Shown here: positions 8,142-18,455 of the stretch, one piece after another
How the letters are laid out: the number at the start of each line of letters is the position of its first letter
How positions within the stretch are numbered: the stretch's first letter is position 1
Made by a program: the position numbers and the translations under genes
Assembly (NCBI GenBank): GCA_015680685.1
Contig: MNCI01035176.1
Location: 456,098-478,854, forward strand
Direction: 5' to 3'
Origin: Gnetum montanum
Lineage: Eukaryota; Streptophyta; Gnetopsida; Gnetales; Gnetaceae
DNA: 22,757 bases
Notes under the pieces: generated by a model
Databases searched by the model: none
What the model saw: only the letters and a program-made list of their open reading frames with translations
What the model was told of the DNA's origin: nothing

Positions 8142-8563
8142 TTAGGCTAAATAGGTGGCTCAGTACGACCACTTCAAGCACTTGAGTTACGTGTGGTGAT
8201 CCCAGTAACGATTAGCGTTTGGTAGCCATAGTTGCATAGTTCAGGGTGTGTCTGGTAAGTGGAAACGGATGCTGACGCTAGTTAATTTAGACTTAGGACA
8301 TTAGTTAGAGTTAGTTAGTTTCTCAACCCTTTTCCTCATAGCTTATGAGATAAAATGAAAAATACCAAAAAAACCATATACCTCAGACTTGCTTAACCAT
8401 ACACCATGACACATACAAGCAAGCCTGGGAAGACAACGAACGATTAACCCCAAGTGTTTCTTGTGGCATTAAGGCATTTAGTCTGCAAAGTTCGACCGGA
8501 TCGTGCGTACACGCTCGTATTCATATGGTTGAGTGTAGGGGTACTTTGCCACTCATCACATTC

Positions 8564-9300
8564 CAATAAGCACCATCAAACTAACCCATTTGCACAAATC
8601 TTGTAAAGGTTTCCATTTATTTCCATGTATCTTTTCATGCTATGAAGAAATTGCACTTTCTATTTCTTACTTCACTTAATAGGAAGCTCTTGTGTTGTTA
8701 GATAAGTCAAATAATTAGTTGTCCATGACTTTCTTGTTGACTCTATAGCCATTACTGTCATAGTAAACAAATTTTCGTGAAGGAATTAGTCTGACAATGG
8801 TTTTGCATGGTCCTGTGAGTCGCATCTAAGTCTTAATAAGTGATTAGCTACAACATTCTCTATGCCCTTCTTGTTGATCATCATTATGTCAAATTCCTAT
8901 AAGATAATAAGCCATCTAATCACCCAAGGACTGACTACTAGTTTGTTCATAAGAAAACAGATGACACTATGATCAGTGTGGACATAGATCTGTTAACCAA
9001 GCACATAATGTCTAAATTTTCCTAGTGCATACACCACTTCCATTTGCTCATTTTTTTGTGATGTAATTAAGTTGTGCCCCAATGATGCCTCCACTTATGT
9101 AATGAATATAATATGACCTCTTCTATTCATCTCACTATGTCAATACCATGCCTAATGCATAATTTAAAGCATCTATCATAATATGAAAAAGGCTTGGATC
9201 AATTTGAAGCTCTTAGGATTAGTGTCTCAATTAGTTTCTATTTCAAGGTTTTGAATGCCTTTTCGCATGACTCAGTCCACTAAAAGGATGCATCCGTCTT
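8564..9300 (-). pseudogene. pol: E3 RNase H and connection to integrase
   Basis: RNase H removes the RNA template during reverse transcription. The minus strand gives a typical Ty3/gypsy RNase H between about 8830 and 9070: VVYALGKFRHYVLG, then VHTDHS with the conserved Asp, RWLIIL, EFDIMMINKKG and IENVVANHLLRL (usually ENxxADxLSR). Stops interrupt it, for example within FDI and LG contexts. The 8564-8800 stretch links to the integrase zinc finger beyond the E4 insertion. Confidence 0.75.
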
Positions 9301-9419
9301 AGTTAACTCAACTAGTGACTTTGCAATTTTTGAAAGTTTTCTATGAACCTTTTGTAGTACCCTATATGGCCCAAAAATGATCAAACATCCTTAACAATTT
9401 GTGACCTATGGATGATATT

Positions 9420-10075
9420 TTGTATGGCTCTAACTTTGTTAGGATCCACATTTATCCATTTTTGTGAGATTTTATACCCTAACATGATCCCATCCTAGAC
9501 CATAATATGGCTCTTTTGCTAATTGAGCTTTAGATTAGTCTATACACATCATTTTAATACCTGCTCTAGATAGTCCAATTCCTATTTATAATCTACCCCA
9601 TAGATGGAAAGTCATCCATATATACTTCAACATCATTTTCTATTTTTTTCTAGAAGATGCTAAGTATGAGTCTCTGGAAGGTAGCAGGTGCATTGCATAG
9701 GCCAAAAGGCATATACTTGTAAGCAAACATTCCCCATGGATTGGTGATCGTTGTCTTCTCTTGGTCCTCAGGCACAATGCAAATGTAGTTATATCCACTA
9801 TACTAATCTAGAAAACTATAGCACTCATCTCTTACAATAGTATTTAGGACTTGGTTAATGAATGGTAGTGGAAAATGATCCTTGAATGTAGTAGAGTTCA
9901 ACTATTTGAAGTTGATGCACACTCTCCACTTACCTCCCTTTTTTGGAACAATTACCAAAGGATCGATCCATTCACTACCCACAATGGGATATATGAATTT
10001 GGCCTTTAGTAATTTTTCCAACTCTTGCTTGACTACTTCTTTAAGTTTTAGGTTTAGCCTCCTCTATGGTTGATG
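9420..10075 (-). pseudogene. pol: E3 reverse transcriptase
   Basis: This enzyme copies the element's RNA into DNA. Reading leftwards from about 10070 the frame shows KWRVCINFK, DHFPLPFINQVL, FLD-YSGY with the first catalytic Asp, EDQEKTTITNPWGMF, MPFGLCNAPATFQR (near 9680-9715), and the active-site YMDD (9611-9622). The order and spacing are those of Ty3/gypsy RT. Only a few in-frame stops (in place of Arg, Gly/Gln and other codons) break it, and the catalytic Asp residues are still present, so this is the best preserved part of E3. It is nonetheless non-functional. Confidence 0.9.
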
Positions 10076-10600
10076 TTGTGGCTTTACTGTTGGATTAGTG
10101 TATATCTAATGTTGACAAATTTTAGGATCAATGCATGTAATCTCATCATGACCACATAAATGTTATTCACCACTCGTTAACTACTTTTACCAACTTCTTC
10201 TTTTGTTCTTTATCTAAGTTGGCATTAATTATAATCAAGTTCTAATTGTTTAAGAAAGCATATTCAAGTGTTACTAGTAGGGCCTTTAGTTCTAACGGTT
10301 CTGGTTCAACTTTTTCTGGGATCTCTAATTGTCCCCATTCTATTTCTTCTTCTTGACTTGCATATGGATAGGGATGTCTTCTTCTCAACAACTCTAACTT
10401 CTCAGATTTCTTTACGTAGGCACTTATTATATGATTTGTTTATGCCATGTATATGTTTGATTCAATTCACTATCTATAATCAGCCACTAGATGCCTTCTT
10501 GTTGAGTGGCTGCTACATACAAGAATTTTTGCACACACATTTCTTCAACACATATGTTGCATGTTACACTATCTTCTTGTTTGATTGCTGATATTTTCTA
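10076..10600 (-). other. E3 protease-RT linker
   Basis: About 500 bases between the protease and RT domains. The minus-strand translation is broken and carries no motif I recognise. It is acidic and hydrophilic in parts, as such linkers usually are. Confidence 0.4.
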
Positions 10601-11010
10601 CACACAACTACACTTGTTATCGCTGTATGTGATACATGGAACTCTACATCTCTATATATCCTAGGTTCATCTTCCTTGGAAATTTCCAAGGACAAATCTC
10701 TAATACCAAGCTTAGCATCTACAGTGCTAAGCCATGCCCTTCCCATTATAATTAGGAACTCTTTCTTGTTTTCACCTACATTAATGATTAGAAAATCAAC
10801 AAGGTAGGACTAACCAGTAATGGTAGTGATCACATCATCCACTTATCCTAGTGGAAATGTGATCAATTGGTCTACAAGCTCTAGTCGAAGGTTACTTTTC
10901 TTCAATAGTGGTAGATTCTAGGCTTAATACATATCTTGAAATATCAAATTCATCCCTAATCCAAAATTGAATAGAGCCTTACATGGTTTTTGACCTACTA
11001 CTTGAAGGTA
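10600..11010 (-). pseudogene. pol: E3 aspartic protease
   Basis: Retropepsin-like protease that would cut the gag-pol polyprotein. The active-site region reads FNFGLGMNLIF (10927-10980). In related plant elements this is typically LDLGAxxNLxP, so the catalytic Asp appears replaced by Asn (AAT at 10966-10968) and the Ala by Leu. Further on, LVDFLIINVG and then MGRAWLSTVDAKLG (ending near 10700) match the second half of plant gypsy proteases, which usually carry LGRPxL in that place. Stops and the Asp change mean it cannot be active. Confidence 0.75.
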
Positions 11011-11740
11011 TACCAAAGGACTTTCTAGATTTGTTCATTTTTGAGGAAGTGCTCCTGCCTTGATCCTATGGGTAATACCTTTCGTCAACATGATAGTTGT
11101 CACATCTACATTAGATAATGCTAGAAACATACTATTTCTTGGATGATTGGATGTGGATGGAGTAGTAGTAAATGTGTTTCCCATCCTTTGAACCTCCTCT
11201 GGACTTGTTTGGAAGAATGGTCATTTCTAGGATTGTGGTGCCTACATGACTACCTCCTCCTGCATGTTCACTAATGTAGTTGTGTTTTTCTATTGAGGTT
11301 GTGATGGGAGTTCTCCCTATATTATAGATGGTGGTATAGGTGGTAAAGGGTTAGGAGTTTGATTTAACAAACTAGCTTCCTGTGGATGCACGTATGGATT
11401 AAAATTAATCCTAGGAGGTGTTGGCCTATGTTATTCTAGTGGGTAATATTGAGGAGTCTCAATTGTTGTGTTCCCTAGAGAAATTGGATGTTGGACATAG
11501 TATCCATAAGCGTTTGGTTGCTGATGTGGATACTGTTGTCATGGTTGTGCCATCACCCGTGATTGTGGTTGTTGCCACTACTGATGATATTTCTCCTATG
11601 GCTACGAATAGGCTCCACTAGTGTAGTAGGTTGGTTGGAAGGTCTCCCGATAGTTACCTTAAGAATAAAGCAACTATTTGGGTATTTTCTTCTTGATGAA
11701 ACTTGGGTTTAGTGCATATGCCCTCATTTCTTGTGAATGT
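11011..11740 (-). other. E3 Pro/Gln/Tyr-rich region between gag knuckle and protease
   Basis: Minus-strand translation in one frame gives stretches such as QQYPHQQPNAYGYY, HRPTPPRINFNPY and NPLPPIPPS, broken by stops. This is the low-complexity spacer between the gag zinc knuckle and protease. It is part of the gag-pol reading frame and has no enzymatic motif. Confidence 0.55.
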
Positions 11741-13627
11741 GCCATGATAGGGTAGCACCCTTTAGGGTGGTCATACTAGCACACAAAACATCCCTCCTAC
11801 TCATTCGTGCTTATACTCGAATAGTCTACCATTGAAGCTACCTTTCCTTTTCATCTAAAATCTCTTTTCTTCTTTTTCTCCTTGCCTTTACTAAAGGCCT
11901 ACTTAATTCTTTCCTCCACAATTTTCAAGGTTGTTGCAAACTTTTCATCCATCAAATCTAACATCTTTTCTACCTTGGCTACAATATTGGTAATAGATTT
12001 CTAAATAGGTAGTGTCTTTTTCTGTATTACCTTGTCCAAGGTTTTCTCCTCTTGCTGATCACACACTTGTACATCTCTCTTTCTAATAGATGGGTCTATA
12101 TTATACTTCTTGGCTCATTCTCTCTTCTTTAGCTCACCTTCTTTCTTTTCCACTTGATTGATGAGTCTTTGGATATGATGGGCAGTCATTTCAGATAATC
12201 TTCCTTGGGCATAAACCCCAAGGGTTTCTTTGGTTTTGTTTCATAGCCCATCAGCAATGTGCCTAAGTTGCTTTCTTTGGAAAAATTCATGGCCTGGGCA
12301 CCTTTGTAAAAGTGAATAGTATCTGCTCATCATCACATAAAGGGATTCATGGATCCCTTACTTCCAACCTTGGATTCGTTTCCTAAGATTAGACACCTAG
12401 GAGTAGGTTTGATATTTGTCATTAAAAAGTTCAAGCATGGTACTCCATCTTTTGATTTTTGGTTTCAATGATCTATAACCAACTTTTCATCTCTTTAATG
12501 AGTGTCCAATGGAACACATTAAGTTTTTGTAAGTCACTCTCTATATTTTGGAGGCCATAGGCATCATGGAATGCTTGAACGTGGTGTTGTGGATTTGCAT
12601 TTTATCCACCCTCAAATCTAGGCATGTTATTCTTGTCTAGCCACTTAATACAATTGTCCCTTATGTGCCTGGTGGGGATGTAAACACCTTCCCTTATATT
12701 TATCATGCCATGAGTTGCTAATAGGGGTTCTTCACGTTCATTAGGTTTGTATGCTTTGTTGTAGTGATAACTCCTTTAGTACTCATACCTCTTTCTGTCT
12801 TCATGTTTATCCCTTTTTATTCCTAGCTCATGCTCTTCATCTTCTTCATTAAAGTATCTTTGGTGATACTCATGTCGATCATGAGTTTGATGTCTTTCCC
12901 TATCATGATTTCTATACCTATGTTTCCTTAGATTACAGTCCATTGAGAATTGTGAGGATGAAGATGAAGTAGTGAGAGAATGGTGCCGACTAGTTCTTCT
13001 TTCATGACTATGGTATTCTTCCTTCTGTGATCCAATAGAAGCTCTTAGCCTTGAGTCCTACTTGTATTTAGAGTTTGTTGTTTCTCTTCTTGGTGTCTTT
13101 GCTAAAGTAGAATGTCATTGCACTTTAATAGGTTCCTCCAAACAAATAGTAGGCATTTGAGAATGGACTTCATGATCTTGGTGGATTTTCTCTATTATAA
13201 ATGCATCACCATCAAGTTCTTCTAGGACAACATGAGAGTTAATCTACTTTCCTCTTTTGTGAACATGTTTGGTCTTCATAGCAACATCTCTCTACATTTG
13301 TACCTCTATGGGTTGGTAGCGTATTATCGTGTGTTTGGTCGCATGGTCCCCTTCTTGCACATGGCTTAGATTCATTTTCCTTAAAGCTGTTTAAAGCATT
13401 GTGGGTGTTGAACACTTTGGAAGTAGAACAATGTTGCCCTGTAAGTCTTTCCACCTAAATTCTCTATCTTAATGAAAGATGAAGGTGAAATCAGGATAAT
13501 AAGGATCATTATAAGCATATGAGATTCTTGTTTGCATATGCATACTCTAGTCTTCATTGTTGTTTATTCTATCATTGCTCCTTTTCATCTCATTGGCAAG
13601 TGATAGTTTGTCTTTGGTTGAAGCCAT
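11741..13627 (-). pseudogene. gag: E3 gag
   Basis: Gag forms the particle that packages the element's RNA. A start ATG at 13627 (MASTKDKLSLANEM) lies 120 bases downstream of the primer site. A long charged His/Arg/Glu-rich N-terminal part (ending near 12800) is followed by the conserved Retrotrans_gag-like region (NMPRFEGG, HHVQAFHDAYGLQNIES, about 12430-12650), a helical region (DPSIRKRDVQVCDQQEE, near 12050-12110), and a compact zinc knuckle C-x2-C-x3-H-x3-C at 11755-11790 in which one codon is a stop. Many stops and several frame changes interrupt it. The shorter gag of E5 is colinear with it up to just before the knuckle. Confidence 0.8.
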
Positions 13628-13750
13628 GTTATGAGTCTAATGCTTACCTATGTGTGTGTTATTAAATTTTTTTTAATGATATGAAAGTTGATGTTAGAGT
13701 TCTTGATACAATGAACTTTGTAAAATTAATTACTTAGCACACATTGACAC

Positions 13751-13770
13751 ATCCTCGGTAATGACACCAA
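13751..13770 (-). promoter_or_regulatory. E3 primer binding site, tRNA-Asp-like
   Basis: Directly after the 5' LTR the minus strand reads TTGGTGTCATTACCGAGGAT. The complement of plant tRNA-Asp 3' end is TGGCGCCGTTGCCGGGGAT; all five differences are transitions (C to T or G to A), as expected after decay of methylated cytosines. tRNA-Asp priming is usual for Athila-type elements. Confidence 0.65.
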
Positions 13771-14651
13771 TGATGAGCAATGGAGAATCCAACACTCAAC
13801 CATACAAGTCACAAGTATTCATGCGTGACCTAATCGTAATCTGTAAATGAACAATGTTATTATGCTAGTAATTGAGTTTAAGTTTGTGATCACTATCTTC
13901 CCACCTTGAGCTAGTAAGGTACAATGTGTATGGGTTACCTCTCAGTGAGGCATATGATAACTAATGTTGTTTGTCCACTAACACTCCTAGTCATAAACAT
14001 GGTAAAAATTAATATTGAATTCTAAATCTAAGTAACACAGGAATGTAAATCTAGTTTATCCTAGAGTGATGGACATCCATGCCTAGTCTGCCACTCACGT
14101 CTTGGAATCATGTAGTTATCACTGGGATTACTAAGTGGAATTACTACTAAGCGAATTAAGCAATATCACTACTAGGTTACCAGATAACTACACTTAATGC
14201 TCGAAACCAGTTATACCCATATGACTTTTACTAATTAAGCATGTAAAGTAAAATACTTGGAAAAGTAAAGTAGTAATTGAAAAAACAATGAAATTATTCT
14301 AAGTAAACATAAAGAAAACTAAGTGATGTTGCAATGATGTAAAACAACTCTGATCTTTATTCTTATGCATAAACTGTGTCCAAGTACAATTTACTTGAAT
14401 AAAGATTCTGATTGACCGCCTCACATCACACTACAGGCATTCACATTATCGCTAAAACTATGGAACAAAACTGCAAGAGTTTGGATAAGGTGTGGAATGA
14501 AAAGTTGTTGGATTGTGTAGCTAAGTATTATATTTAAAGGGCTAGACACATCCCAAGACATCATATCAATGATGATGTAGCATGAGTGGTGACATCATAT
14601 CAATGACATCGTTGGTGTGATGTTGTTTCGTGTTAAAATTTAACTTTATCA
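13771..14651 (-). repeat. E3 5' LTR
   Basis: This 881-bp LTR has its U5 end at 13771 (TGATGAG on the plus strand, CTCATCA on the minus) next to the primer site. Its U3 start is at 14651 (TGATAAAG on the minus strand), placed by alignment with the 3' LTR remnant. A TATA-like tattatatttaaa lies at 14528-14540. In U5 the two GGTAACC/GTAATCCCAG motifs are enclosed by a 9-bp perfect stem, GTAGTTATC with GATAACTAC (minus strand, within about 14109-14193). U3 has repeated GACATCATATCAATGA blocks instead of the GATATCGC palindromes of E4/E6. Confidence 0.8.
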
Positions 14652-14789
14652 AATGGGAATGTCAATTGCTAGTTATATTTCTATGGAGTTGTATTTTTAT
14701 GAATTTTATAAATATGTTTAGCTATTAATATCATAAAATTTTATAGGAAATGTTAAAGTATTTAATTGTGTTATTAGTAAGAAGTTACC

Positions 14790-14950
14790 AATCTGAGTAA
14801 CACTTGGAGTAATGGTAAGATGCTTATTTCACAAATCATAAAACTTGGATTCAAGTCTAGGCACATCCACTCAAAAGAGATTATGATTTCACTCATCCAT
14901 TACCCATCCCAATATCGCATTGAGCCTCTGGATGATAATCCCCTCTTTTT
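14790..14950 (+). mobile_element. tRNA-derived SINE-like sequence
   Basis: TGGAGTAATGG (14805-14815) matches the Pol III box A consensus TRGYNNARNGG at 10 of 11 positions. ATTCAAGTC (14849-14857) matches box B GTTCRANNC at 8 of 9, 44 bases downstream. The surrounding text (GGTAAGATGC, TTTCACAAATC, TCTAGGCACATCC) is tRNA-like but cannot fold as an intact tRNA. A T-run and an A-rich tail follow near 14945-14972. It is most likely a decayed SINE; its exact ends and target duplication are not resolved. Confidence 0.5.
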
Positions 14951-14977
14951 AAAATAAAACCAAAATTTATCTTTTAG

Positions 14978-15052
14978 CGTATGTATATGTAGGTATGTAT
15001 GTATATGTGTGTACATACATATATATATACCTTTATATACTTACATATAGAT
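14978..15052. repeat. TA/TG/TATG microsatellite
   Basis: Alternating purine-pyrimidine tract of GTATGTATAT, TGTGTGTACATACATATATATATA and similar units. It lies directly after the A-rich tail of the SINE-like sequence, a common place for microsatellites to arise. Confidence 0.75.
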
Positions 15053-16690
15053 ATAACAAAGGATTCTTTATAATTGATCCCTATGAATAGGTGTTATTGT
15101 GGTTATGTAACCTTTTCCTTGAAATATGTCATTTCACATACACCACCTAATTTGCTTCTCTAAGTGGATCATTTGATACCAACCATAATATGTAACTTAT
15201 TAGTTTGAAAAAGTCTTGTGTTGGTTATATAACGTAAAGATAAAGATAAATATAAAATGAAATGAAATGAAGCCTTATTACATTTGAAGACCCATATGAT
15301 CTATTCAACAAATATTACATTTTCATGAAAAATAAAAATAGACTTTACAAATTGACCAAGCACCAATGGGGACATCAAAAATAAATCATACAAATTTTTT
15401 ACTATAACATAATAATGTTGTCTCAAATTGGTATTCATGGCACAAGAAAGAAATACATGTAATTGATCTTTAAGGGCTCATTATTTGCACAACCTAAGTA
15501 TATATATTATTTAGATTTTGAAAATGACTTTGTTTCATGGTTACCAAAGCTATTATTTATCCCTCTCAACAATGAGACGCTAGCTTCATGATAAGATTCT
15601 TAGTTTGGAAACTTCATGTTACAGGTTTGATTTTGATGGGTAATGCTAAGCTATAAAGTTCTAATTAGACTATATGTCTTGGAGATAAATATAGCTAAAA
15701 AATGTTTTGGCTTTCAAAACCCCCTATTATTTGGTTTGCTCTCTCTCTCTTGTTTAAAAGTAATTATGCAAGCCAAGGGATTGAAATTTGTGGATCTCAA
15801 GGATTTCACAAGTGAATTTGATTTCTCTAGAATTATCATTTTCTAAGAGGGGATTTCAAATTCCCTTTAGTTTCTTCTACCAATTCTAAAATTTATATTT
15901 CTTTTGTTGATGCAAAAATTTTTATTTAATCTTATAATGTAGATTTACTAGTTGGCAAGCAAAAATTTTTGATGTCTTTTTGCAATGATGTTGATGTAAA
16001 TAATATGTCTAATTTTGTTCTTTCTAGTGATGTGTATGAGGCATTGGTTGCTAATCTTTGTAGTTAAATGAAGTGATGCAAAAACCATAATATTCAAGCT
16101 ATTTATGTTATGCACACTTTCTACCTTTTTGTACTTGTTGAGTTAGGCTATGCTTCAACAGTGCAATATATCCTAGATATAAGGTTATTTATAAACATGT
16201 AGTGTTGATCATTCATAAGTAGACACCAAATTTTAATACCCAATCTATAGAATATTCTAAAGTTTCATATTTTATCAAATTATTTAATCTTTGATAAAAG
16301 TTAATTCTAGTTAGTCATGTCAATGCACTAACGTTGATGTATGCCTTCCTTCATCAATGAATCAACATTAACATAAGCTCAATCAATACCTATATACATG
16401 CACATACCCATTCATTTAGGGCATCCTTTGGTTAGTAGTGTAGCTAGACTCTATCAATTTGTTTTTGTATTTAGAATTTTTCACTGAGTGACCACAACAT
16501 GAATCAAGTGGATTGAACAGAATTTTATTTGAGTGATGATGTACTTGAATATGTTTTCATGGCGATAATGAAATTGAGATCCATTTTATTACATTGCAGC
16601 ACTTGGCTTAGCTTTTTGTTTTTCTTAATTGCAATTTACTTTAAGTGATATTTAATTTCATGAAATTAGTTAATTAATTAATTTATCTTT
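15053..16690. other. About 1.6 kb without recognisable features
   Basis: AT-rich DNA with short simple repeats (AAATG units near 15252-15270, a CT run near 15740-15752, TTAATTAATTAA near 16665-16680). The longest open frame (15643-15846, plus strand, 67 codons) has no recognisable motif. Part could be the degenerate upstream half of the LINE that follows, but no endonuclease motif is visible. Confidence 0.45.
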
Positions 16691-16699
16691 TACTGTATG

Positions 16700-17351
16700 A
16701 AATTAGCCTCCTTTCAAATTTGATTAAAGCAACTCAATGATTATATGAGGAAGTGATTATTGAAATTATAGATAATAATTCAAAGAAAAAATTTCAAATT
16801 CATAGCAAAATTAGAGTTAATTAAGGTTGCATGCTTTCTCCAAATCTCTTTGATCTTGTTATTGATGAAATGCAAGAATGGTTGTGCAACAAGCTAGATA
16901 GTCATGCTATTAAAATTAGATCCCAAGCAATGAATATTCTTTTATATGCAAATGATGTTACCTTAATTTCCACTATTGCAAAAGGTATTCGAAATATGTT
17001 GCAAGTTTTTGGAAATTATTGTCATTCATATTGTCTTCAAGTAAATGTAGATAAAACCAAACTAATGATCTAGGGTACAAGAAATAATTGTATAGCTTCC
17101 ATTTTGGAGGTACCAATGTGTAAATAGTAGATTCTTTTAAATATTTGGGTCTCATTTATATGAAAAATTACAGGTGGGGAAAGTGTATCAAAGAAAAAAT
17201 AACATGAGCTTTCAAAACTTTGTATGATTTCAAAAATAAGTATAACGATTTAGGCCTTTCGGCTTGGAAGATCAGAAAACAAATTTTTCAGACAATCATC
17301 TATCCTACCATATTATATGCATGTGTTATTTGGAAACTTAGACTCAGTGCT
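16700..17351 (+). pseudogene. LINE reverse transcriptase fragment, 5' part
   Basis: Non-LTR retrotransposon RT. From about 16713 the frame reads SNLIKATQ-LYEEV, then RVN-GCMLSPNLFDLVIDE (the QGCPLSPxLF block), then LLYANDVTLIS (16936-16968), LQVNVDKTKLMI, and after a frame change VDSFKYLGLIY, CIKEKI and IIYPTILYACVIWKL (to about 17340). In the active site YADD the first Asp is Asn (AAT at 16951-16953). The fragment is 5'-truncated, has stops, and is interrupted by E5 at 17352. The continuation is at 20753. Confidence 0.85.
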
Positions 17352-18242
17352 TGATGAACGACAAGGTACCCCTACGTCGAACCATACGAATCACAAGCAT
17401 TCATGCATGATCTGGTCCAATTCTATGGATGGGACTAGTTGTGCATCTAAATCGTTATACTTTGATCATAGTTCACTATCTTCCCACTTGGACTAGTGGT
17501 AGCTTTGCAAGATATGGTTTAGTCCAAAGTGAGGCATATGATTGATGTTGTCTAGCCCTATGGTGCTCCTAATGACAATAAGAGATAAATTAATTAAGCT
17601 AATTAACAATGGAAAGTAAAATCTAAACTAGCCTACATGCAATGAGTATCTATGCCTAATCATTCACACATGCCTTGGACTTCATGTAACTACCACTGGG
17701 ATTACCAAGCATACATCACTAGGCTTACCAAACAATACACTATTGGGTTACCAAGTAATTTCACTTAAGCGCTCGTGATTAGTCATACTCATTGCACTTA
17801 ACAATAGGAATAGTAAATAGCAATAAATGGAAATATTAACTAAAGAAAACAATAAATGATTAAACAATTAAAAGCAATAATAAAATCTAAGTGGATGCTG
17901 CAATGATGAAAGTAATCTTGATCTTTGTCTCTGGTCATGTAACATGTCCAAGTACGTCACTCTCGAATAAGGATGTTGTACAATCATAAACATCACCCTA
18001 CGGGCATGCATTAGGAATAACAGAACTTGAAATCACAAAGCTAAGAAAAAGCTATATAAAAAACTATCAAAATTATATCCCAACCATGCACCCAAGTGTT
18101 GTATTTATAGGCTAGCATAGAAGAGATGATATCAGATATCTAACATCATTTCTTGGGACCCAATATTGCATATTCGATATTGAAGCTCTGAAATTAGGTA
18201 TCAAGTACCCCATATTAGAGCTAAAAAAATCATGACTCATCA
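17352..18242 (-). repeat. E5 3' LTR
   Basis: 891-bp LTR from TGATGAACG (17352) to CTCATCA (18242). On the minus strand TATAAATA is at 18102-18109, preceded by several GATATC/AATATC sites (18128-18185). Three TTGGTAAxCC motifs lie in U5 around 17697-17760. The polypurine side is 18243-18275. Confidence 0.9.
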
Positions 18243-18455
18243 TTCCCTGACGAAAAAATGAAAACTCATCCTCAAGTTAAACAAAATGAGGAATAAGTTC
18301 TTTACAAAATATTGGGAAGGTATGGAATTATTGATTGACTCAAACAAACAAACAAATTAACTCCTACATATCGAAATGTTCCCAATTTGCTGATAAATGT
18401 TCTTACCTATTTCTTGGTACAATGTCCTTTGTTTATTGTGATTACCTAGTTCGTT
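18243..18455 (-). other. E5 3' untranslated tail and polypurine tract
   Basis: Non-coding bases between the gag stop and the 3' LTR. The minus strand near 18245-18275 carries gaggatgagttttcattt and GTCAGGGAA, the purine-rich priming site. The segment matches the tails of E1, E2 and E6, which shows that E5 shares its 3' control region with the rest of the family. Confidence 0.65.

Larger units (their letters stand above)
7529..8563 (+). mobile_element. E4: solo LTR with perfect 5-bp target duplication
   Basis: The 1025-bp LTR runs from TGATGAG (7534) to CTCATCA (8558). It is flanked by CATTC on both sides (7529-7533 and 8559-8563), the 5-bp duplication made by Ty3/gypsy integrases. No internal sequence or second LTR is present, so it formed by recombination between the two LTRs of a full element. 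It is in the opposite orientation to its host E3 and interrupts the integrase zinc finger. TATAAATA is at 7602-7609 and AATAAA at 7777-7782, giving a short U3, an R of roughly 150 bases and a very long U5 (about 750 bases). It is nearly the same sequence as the E6 LTR, with the same length, and keeps many CpG dinucleotides, so it is among the younger insertions here. Confidence 0.93.
4535..14651 (-). mobile_element. E3: large Ty3/gypsy element, decayed
   Basis: Read from right to left this is a full gypsy-order element: 5' LTR, tRNA-Asp-like primer site, gag, protease, reverse transcriptase, RNase H, integrase, non-coding tail, and 3' LTR truncated at its left end. The order protease-RT-RNase H-integrase and the WAYRT-type integrase place it in Ty3/gypsy. 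The primer site and the compact gag zinc knuckle suggest the Athila/Tat side of the non-chromovirus clade, which is inference. Every domain carries stops or frame changes and several catalytic residues are lost, so it is inactive. It hosts the solo LTR E4 and is abutted by E2. Confidence 0.85.

Noticed and set aside
10268-10591. 107-codon plus-strand open frame rich in Leu and Phe
   Set aside because: It lies opposite the E3 protease-RT region; the hydrophobic appearance comes from reading the antisense strand.
11418-11621. Val-rich 67-codon plus-strand frame
   Set aside because: Antisense of the E3 Gln/Pro/Tyr-rich spacer.
15643-15846. 67-codon plus-strand frame as a small gene
   Set aside because: No recognisable domain, no promoter or context, composition like the AT-rich flanks.
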